Below, piece after piece: positions 43,089 to 54,584 of a stretch of 64,000 nucleotides of DNA. The translations under genes and the position numbers were made by a program. Under the pieces are notes generated by a model. It saw only the letters and a list, made by a program, of their open reading frames with translations. It ran no database searches and was not told the DNA's origin. The stretch covers positions 106,876,154-106,940,153 of the forward strand of contig CM076189.1 of assembly GCA_038277395.1 (NCBI GenBank), in the 5' to 3' direction. Position 1 is the first letter of the stretch. Each line of letters begins with the position of its first letter. This DNA is from Dryocosmus kuriphilus. Taxonomy: Eukaryota > Arthropoda > Insecta > Hymenoptera > Cynipidae.

Positions 43089-44400
43089 CGAGGGCCTACC
43101 CAAAAGAAACCGAACTACTTTTGTACAAAGTTATTATTTTGATTTTTCTACAAAAAACATTTAATCTCCTTCAAAGTACTCTCCATTGGAGACAATACAC
43201 TTATCTAATCTTTTATTCCATTGTTCGAAACATTTTTTAAATTCCTCTTTTGTGATGCTTGAAAGCGCCTCCGTCGTTTTTTTCCTTCACTTCAGCTACG
43301 TCCGCAAAACGCTTTCCTTTCATGTCCCTTTTCATTCGGTGGAATAAAAAAAAGTCACAGGGGGCTAAATCGGGTGGGTGAGGAACAGTGGCCATGCTAT
43401 TTTTGGTCAAAAATCGGCGCACAGAAAGAGCTGTGTGAGCAGGGGCGTTGTGTGGTGGAAAAACCAGTCCCCCGACTGCCACAAATCAGGCCTTTTCCGT
43501 CGTAAACTGTTGCGCAATCTTTTCAAGACTTCCAGGTAAAATGCCTGATTAACTGTCTGACCCGGTGGAACAAATTCTGAATGGACCACTCCTCTCATAT
43601 CGAAAAAACAAATGAGCATCGTCTTAATGTTTGACCTCACCTGACGAGCTTTTTTAGGGCGAGGCGAATTTTGAGTCTTCCATTGACTTGACTGTTGCTT
43701 AGTTTCAGGATCGTATCCATAACACCACGATTCGTCACCTGTTATGACCTTGGAAAAAAAGTTTTGATAATTTTGGAATTCCTCCTTCAAAGCAGAGCAT
43801 GCTTGCACGCGGCCTTGTTTTTGCTCTGCAGTCAGCAGTCGAGGAACAAATTTTGCAGCCACCCTTCTCATCCCCAAATCTTCACTTAGAATTCTCTGTA
43901 CTGAACTCCAACTCACGCCAGATTTCTCCACAACTTCTTCGATGGTCCTTCGTCGATCTTCCAGGATTTCACGAATTTTTTCAACATTTTCATCGGTTCG
44001 GGCCGTCGAAGGACGTCCAGAGCGAGGTTGATCGTCAATTGACATTTCCCCACTTTTAAAACGAGAAAACCACTCGAACACTTGGGGTTTTCCCATAGCA
44101 TCATCCTTGTAGGCCGTTTTCAACATTTGAAGAGTTTCTGTGCCCGTTTTCCCGAGCAGGAAGCAAAACCTCACGTTGGCACGCTGATCACGAAAATCAA
44201 CCATCACAAAAAACGACGAGCGCGCAAAGCAACAGTCACAAAAAAAAATGACACACACCAAATGCAACCTTACACAGTGATAGCAGTTGGCATACTAACT
44301 GGTGAAAAGTGCCTCTACACGCACCTACCGGCAAAAACCCGGTACTACAACAACTCCGCTCCCCACAACATCAGTTCGGCTTCTTTTGGGTAGGCCCTCG
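43089..44400 (-). mobile_element. mariner copy 3, full length
   Basis: 1312 bp between TA duplications (43087-43088, 44401-44402), inverted repeats CGAGGGCCTACCCAAAAGAA. It has the internal part missing from copies 1 and 2 (43554-43934). Confidence 0.95.
43237..44204 (-). pseudogene. mariner transposase (SETMAR-like, DD34D), frameshifted
   Basis: Start MVDFRDQRANVRFCFLLGKT (44204). The HTH half is followed by EVVEKSGVSWSSVQRILSED, VITGDESWCYGYDPETK (first Asp), MLICFFDMRGVVHSEFVPPG and SGDWFFHH. At the second catalytic site one base is missing compared with copy 2, so HHDN is destroyed and the frame shifts. The rest is readable in another frame (43237-43482), which has also lost nine bases from the YSPD segment (PHPPDLAPC), removing three residues. 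Known family function: cut-and-paste at TA. Confidence 0.92.
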
Positions 44401-44402
44401 TA

Positions 44403-45922
44403 CATTAGATTCTTTAAATAATTAGAAATATAACATTATTTTCATAAAGAAATAAGGAAAGACGGAGATGTGAATTGAAATTTTTGAAACTTTATGTTGC
44501 ACACAAGTATAGGGTATTCACGTGAAGTTTTTAGGATACGCATGTTGGCATGAATTTAACTTTTTTCTAACATGAGTTCAATAATATAATTTTATTCGAA
44601 ACCACCATGTAACGGCACCCTAGCGCCGTCTGAAAAACGGGCGTTGTTTGGACCCATACCGAATAGTGACAGGTAATTTGTTCCAAACGCGCCACACTGA
44701 CTGTTAATTAGTTCCCCAAATCGTCACTGCATAACGCACAATGCTTTCTCTGACATTATTTTATACTCAGATAGGGAAAAATAACGAAACTTATGAAACA
44801 TTCTTTAAGATTTTTAAGTATTTCAAGTGATTTCTATGAATTTTTAGAAAACTCAAATGTATTTTAATAGACTTGAGACCATTTTAAACCATTTAAAACT
44901 TTCAAAAATATTTTGAAATCTACTAAAACAGTTTGAAATATTTTGAGAATCACTTGCAATCTTCCAAAACCATTTAAAATCACATGAGGCCTTCAAAATT
45001 CATTAAAGTCATTTTAAATCTTTTGAGATATTTTAAAGTTTTTCAAAATCTTGAGAATTCGCTAACTCTCTTCAAAGTGGTTTTAAATCCTTCTGAAATG
45101 TTTTAAAATCTTTTGAAAAGTTTTAAAAATACTTTCGGATGTTTTTAAAATCCCTTTGTATACACAAAAATTGTTGAAAATCTCTTGAAGTCCATTAAAA
45201 TATTTTGAAATGCCTTAAAATTCCTTGAAATTTCTTTAAATTACATCAAATAGTTTAAAATCCTTTACAATTTTTAATTTTTTTTTAATCTGTTAAAACA
45301 GTTTGAAATACTTTTGACATCATTCAGAATTCTGCGAATTGACCTAAAATCACTTGAACTCCTTTAAAACATTTTCTAATACCCTAGAATCTCTAAAAGT
45401 GAAGGAAGCGTAATCGTTCTCAGTCGTGTGGGCCCAATTAGGAAACGCAATGAAACTGATTGTCTTGTAACGTTTCCAGTTGATTCCAATTAAGCATTTC
45501 TAGGAGGAAGACTTCAGAAATTGGCTCGAACTTTGGAGACCCATTTTTCTTGCTTCTACATAATTAAATAGCATAATATAAAAAAAAGCAGTTCTTGATA
45601 GTAACGCGTGGTAATTGTCTAGTTATGCTACTCCTGAAATATCTTTCCTTTTTAATTTAAAAATGCATAAAAAAACAACAAAAGGAGCAAAAAGTGAGAA
45701 AGGTAAAAAAGAAATTAAAGTAATTAATGTAATTAAAAATGTAATTAGTCATTATTATTTTTAAGATATTATTAAAGGGGCAAAATGATTCAGGGGTGAA
45801 AAAAATTCCATCAATCCTGACGAAGTCCTGTAAAATTTTTAAAAATCTGATCAAATGAACACCATGTGTCAGAATTTTTGGCTATTTACTTCAGATTGTG
45901 CTTTAATTAATTTTTTAGTTAC
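44403..45922. repeat. AT-rich degenerate repeats (ttttaaaatcctttgaaa type)
   Basis: From 44800 to 45390 the sequence is variants of ttttgaaatctttaaaac. It is the reverse-complement style of the repeats at 7900-10030. A relic resembling the 6985-7026 exon is near 45806-45825. No gene found otherwise. Confidence 0.55.
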
Positions 45923-45979
45923 CTCGAATTGGAGTTCCATGAGGTACATCAAAATTGTGTGGTAGTGGATCAGCTGATT
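45923..45979 (-). CDS. micro-exon gene: 57-nt distant exon
   Basis: Minus strand: acceptor CAATTCTTCTTACAG, 57 nt, donor CGAG|GTAACT. It encodes SADPLPHNFDVPHGTPIR between split codons, again symmetric phase 1. Splice-site sequences (TTCTTCTTACAG and GTAA.T.AAAAA.T) match those of the cluster at 6633-7313, and flanking intron sequence is similar, so it is related. Whether it is a 5' exon of the same gene, 38 kb upstream, or of a paralogue cannot be decided here. Confidence 0.5.
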
Positions 45980-46479
45980 CTGTAAGAAGAATTGTGGAGT
46001 GTTTTTATTAAAAAGCTTTTTCAACGAAAAAAGAAGAAAACACGTGTGTATTTAATAACAAGTATTTAGTAATCTTGAAAAGTTGGTTTAATTTATAGCT
46101 AAGCGACATTTTTTAACAAAATATTCGAATCTTGAACTAAACAAGATTGGTTCTTAAACGAAAATATTATATTTGATTTGACTTTGTGCCAAACCGCAAT
46201 CCAATCCGATTAGTCCTTCGATAGTTATCGTGGCAACAGACGACAACGACAACGATGACAACCACAACAGACATAAAACGTCGTAAAACATGCTTTTTTT
46301 TTTTCGGATTCAGGGTGTCAGGAAACGTCGAGATTTCATGAAATCCGCGAATATCAATTTTCGCATAAAACCAATTCCACCTCATTTGAGATGCGCATGT
46401 AAAAAATTGAAATGTGAATATCCTTGTATAATTTTCAAATGTTACGTCTTTGATTGAGATTTGAAAATTCATCCATTTT

Positions 46480-47260
46480 GAACGAAAATCAATTTTTAGT
46501 TATCAAAAATTCGTTTCTTTAGTTTCTAATACGGCTATTTTTTTCTGAAAAAGGATATTTTTTGTTTCGCAAGTCAACTATTATGTTTCAGGAAAAGGAT
46601 TCATCTTCTTTGGGCAAGAATGAACATTTTTATTTAAAAAATTGAAATATGTTGTGGGATATCCAGCATTTTGTTTCAAATTCGTTTCTATTTGATAACT
46701 AATTATTCTGCTCTAGAAAATTCATCTCTTTGGGGTCATTATTGAACGTAATTAATTAATTAATTAATTGGTTTAGTGAAAATTTCTTTTTTTCTGTTCA
46801 TAATTCAACTACTTTTAGTAGAAAAGAATTTTTTCTGTTCAAGTCAATTCTAAGGTTTTTGTTTGATGCCTCATATTCTTTAGTTAAAGACTCTTCTGCT
46901 CTGTTCTAAATTGAGCTTCTCTTAGTTAGAAATTAGTTGAAATTAGATGATGAAAAACAGATGAAAATTTTTTCCTTTTTCAAAAATATAAATATTTCTT
47001 AATCAAGTTCACTTTTTTTTTTGATAGCATTGTTCCATTAAATTAAAAATTCAGATATTTGGCTTGCAACTCCAAATTTTAATTTTTTGCGGACAAGCTG
47101 GAAAGTCAACTTTTTCAAATTCATGGGCGAATTTCCTTTATTTCTGTTGAAAATTAATCTTTTCTTGTTGAAAATACCAATATTTTGGATTGGAAACTCA
47201 TTTATTTCTTTAAAGTGTATGAAGACTTCAAATAAGAAAAACCCTTATTTCAGAAAATAA
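46480..47260. repeat. degenerate ttgaaaattcatcttttt repeat
   Basis: Like 17800-18330: variants of gaaaattcatcttt.ttgttgaaa at irregular spacing. No gene supported. Confidence 0.55.
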
Positions 47261-48121
47261 ATAGCTAAAGGTCAAAGTAAAAACAATTAATTCTGAACCA
47301 GAAATGGAACAGCTTAGCTTTATAAAAAGCATTAGTTTTAAAAAAAAATGTTGGATTTTAAAAAAACAAAAATTACCTTTTGAGAAAAATATTTAAGTTT
47401 TGTATAAAAAAGTAACAGTTTCAAACAAAGATATTTCCCTAATATTTCTGAGGCCAAATTTCTTTTTCTGACAACGTTTACAAATTTTTGGAATTTCATA
47501 TTTCACACCTGCGTTTAAATACATTATTCTTTACAAAATTTTCGTTCAGTCTTTGTTAAGCACGTTAAATAGAAGTGATTAATGTAAGGTAAATGGATTG
47601 CGTTAGTAATTCTTATTTTACGGTTAAAAAGGAATGACTTGGAAATACGTGACACTGTTGGAGGAGAAGCTGTCTAATTAGAAGTTTCGAAACACGGTCT
47701 CATATTACTTCAGTAAAGTTAAAAATATGTTACACAATTCTCTTTGTTGATTAAACTTTTAGCTTTGGCACAAATATTTCCAACGAGTTTAAGATTTCCA
47801 GGAGTTTCACGATTTTTTAAAGAAATTTAATAAATAAATTTAATTCAATTTATAACCAAAATATTCAGTTCATTTAGAAAAACGTATAGGTATCAATAAT
47901 TTGAGGTTGAGTTAGAGAATCCCGAATCCATCTTTTGACAATCGAACCACAAAGAAAGTATACTTCTGCACTGGATTTGCGAAATAATTTTACTGTAGGT
48001 CACGTTGGGTGATTGTCACCAAGGAATTATATTTTTTATGAAAATTTCTAGAAAATAATGAAAATTCAATTTATAAGATGAAAGTTCTCTTTTTTATGTC
48101 TGGAAATTTATAAACTAAAAG
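47261..48121. other. AT-rich, no feature seen
   Basis: No frame, repeat or RNA motif that I can support. Confidence 0.5.
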
Positions 48122-48180
48122 TTTAGGATATACCTAATGAAAACGACATCTTCCAGTCTGGAAGTTTAGGTATATCCTAA
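48122..48180. repeat. short nested hairpin
   Basis: Arms TTTAGGATATACCTAA and TTTAGGTATATCCTAAA flank a second small palindrome CTTCCAGTCTGGAAG. It could be a tiny MITE remnant or a cruciform. Confidence 0.7.
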
Positions 48181-48410
48181 ATTTATAAGAAAATAATGAA
48201 TTATACGTAATATAACTTCGGACAAAGGTATAAAAAGTAATTTTTAAATAAAGGAGATCCATTTTCAACTAAATCATTGAACTTTGAAACAAGAGCGATG
48301 AATTCGCCAAAAAAATATAACAGTTGAATCGATAACCGAAAATTAAAGAATTTCAGCAAAAAATTGGAAAAGTTATAAAGTCCCCTTCATAATAGTCAAC
48401 CATAAAGTAA

Positions 48411-48494
48411 GAGAGAGAGAGAGAGAGAAGTGATAAACTAAATTTAAAGGCGATAAATAAGAACGAAACACTGGAATAAATATCGCCGCGCTAA

Positions 48495-48526
<32 letters not shown>
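48411..48526. repeat. microsatellites (GA)n and (AT)n
   Basis: (ga)n at about 48411-48428 and (at)n at about 48498-48526. The sequence right of it (48528-48770) has a GC-richer block with ttgccagg- and caagcccgcgacgttgcc-like elements, similar in style to 54140-54440, which also adjoins an (AT)n tract. Confidence 0.8.
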
Positions 48527-48529
<3 letters not shown>

Positions 48530-48779
48530 TTTGTCCAACCTTGTCATTCCCACTATGTACGATACACCTTACCAGACCCAGTGTATATCGGTCGCTTTTA
48601 TGTTTCGCCGACTTTATCAGACCCATTATATGAAACTTCCTTGCCAGGCATTTTTGTATATAATTTATACATTTATCTGATGCTACCAAGCCCGCGACGT
48701 TGCCAAACTTCAAACCAATTTCTTTTCCAATTGTATTCGCAAAGATTTGCGACGAGCTTGCTAGTCTGATAGGAAATAT

Positions 48780-51298
48780 TTAATTTACAGTATCATACAG
48801 TAAATACTAATTGTGAAATAAAACGTTTCTTTACGTATTTTGAATTCAAGAAAACCTGCAGATTTCTATTAAAATTTTTTATATCAGGAATAATTTATAC
48901 AGTAAAACTTTCATAACTCAAAGTGGCAAAGGGCGTGGAATAAATTCAAATTATCGAATAATGTAGTCTTCAGGCGAGATCATAATAAATCAAAAAATAA
49001 TTTAAAAATAAACAACAATAATAAATTACTAATAATAATAAATTAGCAATAAAAATAGTGTAAATAAATAATAATAAATTATATTATCTCCAAGTAATGA
49101 AAAAGATACGTAGAATATAGGCACGTAAATGTAAAAAAAATTCACACCATTGTTCAGCGTTACTTCTTTATCCGACATATCTAAGGCGGTATAGAGTTTT
49201 CAGTTCATTGACTTTTTTGCCCCTTAAAATATTTTTTTAAAATTTATTTGCTTGTTTACAGAATAATCAGACATTCTCTTGATCTGCTCATTGTTGACAG
49301 GATTAGGTTTAAGGTGGCCAATATTTTTAGGCAGCTGCTTGATATACCTATATATATTTTTTTTTGAATTTCTAATGAAAATTGTTGTTCTTCGAATTAT
49401 GGAAACTATAAACTTCCGTGGAACGTCGAACTTTATTCGAAATAACGAGAATTATCAAATATTTTTAACATTGAAAGAGTAAGAATTTAGGCAGGGAGCA
49501 AAAAAAAGTTTCAATTATCAAAAACTCGAATTATCAGCGACTCGAATTATGAAAGCTTCACTGTAATAAATTTTATTAAGTAATAATATACTCAGATTAT
49601 TCTTGAATAAAATCAAGATGTTAATGAAATTATTACATAAAATTAGTTCCAACGGTTAAATTTGGTATCTCTAATGACATTGTTCGTGAAGTGACGAAAA
49701 TATTAAAACTAAAAACAAATTATTTTTTGCGTAATTTTGAATAACAATCAAGATCTTCTTTTAAAATCACATTCTGAAAAAAGCAATCCTATTTAAAAAT
49801 TACTTAAAAATGCAATATTTTATTAAAATTATGTTTTCAAAAAAAGTTATTCTAAGATGTCATCCATACATTATATAAGACTTTTAGAGGAGAGGGAGAA
49901 GGGAGCAGTTATTAGATGACCCCTGAAGCGTAAACTTCAAAACGTCATTTTATATATCGAAATATCAAAAGAAAAATCAGAATGAGAAAAATATGCTTTC
50001 AACAATCCAATTGTGAGGCTTATTTGAGAGCTTTTTTTCTGGTTTTGAGTCTTTTATGGGTGATTTGTCACATAAAATGATATTTCAGAGTTTGTGTATT
50101 CAAATAATTTTTTTGAAAAGAGAATTTTACTGAAACGAAAATTTTGGTTCATATATTTTTATATAATTTTTACCTGAAATCATTACGAAATCTTTTTAAA
50201 AAATTTTTGAGTATGTAGAAACCGTTTGAAATTGTTTGAAATCTTTAAAATCTGATTATTTAATTCCTTTGTAAAGTGTTTTGAATTGAAACCTTGCGAA
50301 ATCTTTGAAACATTTTAAAATCTGTGAATTTAGTTAAATCTGTTGATATCTTTGAATTACTTTGATATCTTGAAATCTGGTATACACTCAAAAGTGGAGT
50401 GAATAATTACTCAAAAATGATAGTTTTGAAACTGAGGTGACGTCGACATTTTCAACTAATAATTTTCATAATTTGCAAGTTGAGTACTACAATAAATATA
50501 CCTATACTTTATTATTCTTCGTCACATTTTGAGTGTGAATATAGTAAAGGATTATAAAAAATTTCAAAAGATTTAAATTACTCTTCGCATTTCAAGAAAA
50601 TAAATGCTAAACGAGCAAAGAATAAAAATTCAAGGTTCTCATAAAAAATTCACGGTGTCTTCTAGGTTTTCAAGGTTAAACAAATTCAAGAAGAATTCCA
50701 AGTTTTCGAGGTTTTCAAGGTCGCTGGACACCCTGATTAATATCATTATATTATCATAAAAAACACTTTTCAATAATTTACTTTAGCCGTAATGCACAAA
50801 TTGTGAAAATATAATATTTTAAGCATAATCATACAAATTTGAAGCGAAGACCCATACAGAATTGAAAAGAACTTATATTAAAATATGGTATGTTTTTAAG
50901 CAATTTGATATCAGTAAGGGACATTCAGATTTCATCTGGCTAGTTTTTTTTTTCTACCCGGAATATGACTAATTTGAAAAAATTCTGTTCTCAAAAACTA
51001 TTTTCAACAAACAAGAAGGTTTTGGATATTTAAACTTTTTAATTATTCAAACAGAATTACCATACTCGTCTGAATAATGAATAATTGAAGGATTTTACAG
51101 CATATCCATATGTATGTATAAAGAAAAATTTGTTTCTGGAGAGCAAAGAAACGTTCTCAAAATTCCAATTATTTCTTTTTAAATGAGAACGTTCGTTCAA
51201 TAGTACATATAGCTCTTTGAATCTACACAGAAAAAATCATGGTAAAGTTAATACTTTTCAAAAAAATGGAGCCAAAAGTCGTTCTCTATCATAACTAT
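48780..51298. other. AT-rich, no feature seen
   Basis: Short frames only (49279-49482, 51239-51433), without motifs. Composition resembles intronic or intergenic DNA. Confidence 0.5.
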
Positions 51299-51457
51299 CT
51301 ACATGTCATGAAATTTTTTTTTCAATTTGCACAGTTTCCTCCGATTTTTGTCATTCAGAAAGCAATTTTCTCCGTTATTTTTGCAATCAGATGCCACACA
51401 CATACCCGGCATTTCGAAAATAATAATTATTAAGCCAATTAGCCAAATAACACACAT
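51299..51457 (-). CDS. candidate small secreted Cys-containing peptide (52 aa), or signal-peptide exon
   Basis: From Met at 51457 the frame opens MCVIWLIGLIIIIFEMP, a good hydrophobic signal-type segment, then a short basic tail with Cys at residues 20, 25, 32 and 43 and ends HDM-TAG. As a single exon it would be a 52-residue secreted peptide. Alternatively the donor CCGG|GTATGT at 51406/51405 cuts after 17 codons in phase 1, matching the micro-exon set. The two readings exclude each other. Confidence 0.35.
   Translation of the reverse strand: MCVIWLIGLIIIIFEMPGMCVASDCKNNGENCFLNDKNRRKLCKLKKKFHDM
51406..51457 (-). CDS. micro-exon gene: possible signal-peptide exon
   Basis: 52 coding nt, ending with one base of a Gly codon before GTATGTGTG. 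Signal-peptide exon in phase 1 followed by phase-1 symmetric exons would give a secreted product. It lies 5.4 kb upstream (minus strand) of the 45923-45979 exon. Linkage is inferred from phase only. Confidence 0.3.
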
Positions 51458-51535
51458 TGCCGTCACGCGTCGTCTGGTGTCTCTTGGCACACTGGCGACT
51501 CTATAGCGGTCAAAAGTGTTAGTCGCCTTCCCCAT

Positions 51536-52750
51536 AGTTTTAACTGTTTCGGTGTTACCAAGTCTAAAATATTAAAATCTTTTAGGGCCATATGAGCGTA
51601 ACCTGAAAATTTTCTTTCATGTTTTTTTTTAAACCATCTTACGTTCACACGAAACGCGATATCGAGTTGATTTATGAAGCCTTAAGGCAGTATTTAGGGA
51701 AAATTGACAAATTTCATAGGAAATGTTTCTTTCATAATTTAAATGCCACTGCCCACTTCTCTCACTAGTGATGGAAGTACTCACTTCGATTACTCTGGCG
51801 TCTTTAGTTGAAAAATCGACAACTTCGTCGTCTCGAGACGAGCCTCCGAAGTTGCATTTCCATCGTGGGTGTTGGACAAAGTATATTTCATAAGTTAAAT
51901 AGAAAAAATGCCAAAAAAAGGTTTAAATTTTCATTCTTCGGGAATAATTTCCAAAATTGTACAGGAAAAATTGAACAAGAAATGGAAAAATTGCCAATTT
52001 TGAAGGAATCGTATTTTTCTTACTTTAAATGAAAAAAATACTGAAGAAAAGAATAAATTTCCATTTTTACAGAATAATTTCCAAAATTTTATAGAAAAAA
52101 TTAGATAAGTATCAGGAAAAATTTCCTAAGACTTAGGAAATTTGTGCAATCTCCAAAAATTTTAAATATATTTCCCAACATTTCGGAAGTTATTTCACAA
52201 AATTGACAATTTGTCGAAAATTTACGAAATATTTCCATTTTTTATAGGATATCGCATGTTTCCTAAGGGTTCTGAAAAAATTTCCTACTACCTAGTAGGC
52301 AAAATTAACGAAACTTTTTACATTGCTTCGAAATTCGGACAGTTTGTAATAGTTGCATTTGTTATTTTATTTATGATTACCTGGAGCAGAAAAATTGTAT
52401 TACTAATTGATAATACGCATACATGATACCAGATTACTATGATTAAAATTTTTTCATTGTATATGTAGTTTAAAAACTTCATAAGAGATAATACTTTAAA
52501 AGGCCTTTTTTTATTTTTCATTCAAAATTTTTTCATTTTTTCACAGACTAATGTGAGAGCTACCTTAAAAATATTAAGTTCTCAATGTATTTTCGGCATT
52601 TTTCAATTTTTGAGAATTAAAGTTTAAAGAAATTATACAATAAAACAGTTTAATTCCAAATATGTATGTATCAGCATTAAATTAGTTTTTTTAAATGTTA
52701 AATTCTTAAAACTATATGTGTTCTCTGAATACTCAGATATATGTGAATAA
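51536..52750. other. AT-rich, no feature seen
   Basis: Contains diverged repeats around ttccaaaatttt.cagg.aaatt (51890-52200). No gene supported. Confidence 0.45.
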
Positions 52751-53410
52751 CACAGGCCGACAAATTTCAGAACCAGAAACCAGACATAGTGTACCTGAAG
52801 GATTTTGGTACGCTGAATCCGAATCCGAGCTCAGAATTACTCCATCACATCAGGTTTTCGAGACATTCTAACCTAAATGTGCGAAAAACACTGTTTTTCA
52901 CTAAATTTGAGGTTACTTCACGTCTCGAATAAATTTTTTTTCCAAAAATCGATGGCACCGTATTAAAGAAGAACTTGTGCCCTTCAGAACTCATTTCTAA
53001 AATCTGAAAAACCTTTTTTTTCGTTGAGATATCGATGATTGAAGTTTAGCAAAATTTTCAAAGCAAAAGCCCATAACCTTTTTTTGCTTTGAAAATTTTG
53101 CTAAACTTCAATCAGCGATATCTCAACGAAAAAAAAGATTTTTTAGATTTTAGAAATGAATTCTGAAGGGTACAAGTGCTTCTTTAATATTGCGCCATCG
53201 GTTTTTGGCAAAAAAATTTATTCGAGACGTGAAGTAACCGCAAATTTAGTGAAAAACAGTGTTTTTCGCACATTTAGGTCAGGATATCTCGAAAACCTGA
53301 CATGATGGAGTAATTCTGAGCTCGGATTCGGATTCAGCGCACCAAAATCCTTCGGGTACACTATGTCTGATTTCTGGTTCTGAACTTTTGTCAATATTTG
53401 TCGGCCTGTG
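52751..53410. mobile_element. 660-bp palindromic MITE (foldback)
   Basis: Two arms of about 320 bp are near-perfect inverse copies, starting CACAGGCCGACAAAT and ending ATTTGTCGGCCTGTG, around a loop near 53070-53085. TAA flanks both sides (52748-52750, 53411-53413), the 3-bp type of target duplication used by PIF/Harbinger. No transposase inside. The minus frame 53218-53430 is the repeat itself. Confidence 0.88.
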
Positions 53411-53413
53411 TAA

Positions 53414-54458
53414 TTTATCCTTGATTTCATTCTACACTTACGTGATTCTAAGCTTTAATAAAGAAAACGAATTAACTTGAAAAACAGGAATAAAGAGAAA
53501 AAGTATCTCTGAAAAATACTTTTCGTATAAAAGTGACTAACAAAGATTATTTTTTTGAAAATAAATAATTTAAAAAATTCTCGATATCCACTCAACTAAT
53601 TTTTTTTTAAGAAGACTATTTAGTAAAAAAATTATATCTATATACAAATTCAAACGGGGCGATGTTGAGAAATTGAGTTTTCAGAATATTGTGAAAAAAA
53701 CAAGCATCAAAGCGTTATTAAGTTTGATCGGGACATAAAACAATTATATGAGCCAGTAAATTTTATATAAACCTGTATAGTTTCAATTGATTTGATGAAT
53801 TTTTAGCCAAATGGCGTGCCAATTTTTCTCCTTTTTGGGTGCGTTACAATTTGTGGCAGCTTACAACAAATCGACGTGATAAATGTTTTACTTCTGTGAA
53901 TCTAGCGTGGAATTCCCTATTAAGAATTATAGAGCTTATAGCGTTTTTAAAATTTATACACAATAAAATTATGTCCAGAAACATACTGAAAGAATACGTT
54001 ATAGTATATAATATTTCCCCTAAAAAAGGTTTTAAAGACGAGAAAAATATGTTTCTAAATACTAAATTGTGATGCTCCTTAGAGACAGGTATGAATAAGT
54101 GGCCCTCTTTCGTAATTGTGAATAAAAGTTGAGGTGCTTAGACCTTTACATTGTTGCCAGATACCGGGTCTGGCAACGTCGGAGCTACATGCACAAATTC
54201 TTCCTTGCTTTATACAAACTCCGTATATCGATAGTTGCGGCGCCTGGACGCATTAGCTTGAACTAAAAGCGTATATAAATTGACGTTTGACGAACAAAAC
54301 CAAGCCCAGCTGAAATTTGGTCAGTATGTAGAAGGAGGCATTATATCCCAGAATACACAGAAAAACGTTGTCAGACCCGAGGACGGGTCTGACAACGTCA
54401 ATTCGGGCTCGGTAAGGTTGCGCCAACGTACTTTTCGGGCTCGTATAAGAAGTTTAAC

Positions 54459-54460
<2 letters not shown>
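53414..54460. other. mostly AT-rich; GC-richer block at 54100-54450
   Basis: The block contains inverted-looking gtctggcaacgtc / gacccgaggacgggtctgac motifs and may be part of a MITE ending in the (AT)n tract. No gene supported. Confidence 0.4.

Positions 54461-54462
<2 letters not shown>

Positions 54463-54523
<61 letters not shown>
54463..54523. repeat. (AT)n microsatellite
   Basis: About 30 uninterrupted AT units. Confidence 0.95.
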
Positions 54524-54524
<1 letters not shown>

Positions 54525-54584
54525 GCTACTGGGTCACTGGGGAAAATCAATTACGTCGCACGCAACACAAGACCCATAAGAAAG

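Noticed and set aside
46167..46472. Minus-strand frame with a Val-rich stretch
   Set aside because: The stretch comes from a cgacaacgacaacgatgac simple repeat; nothing else supports coding.
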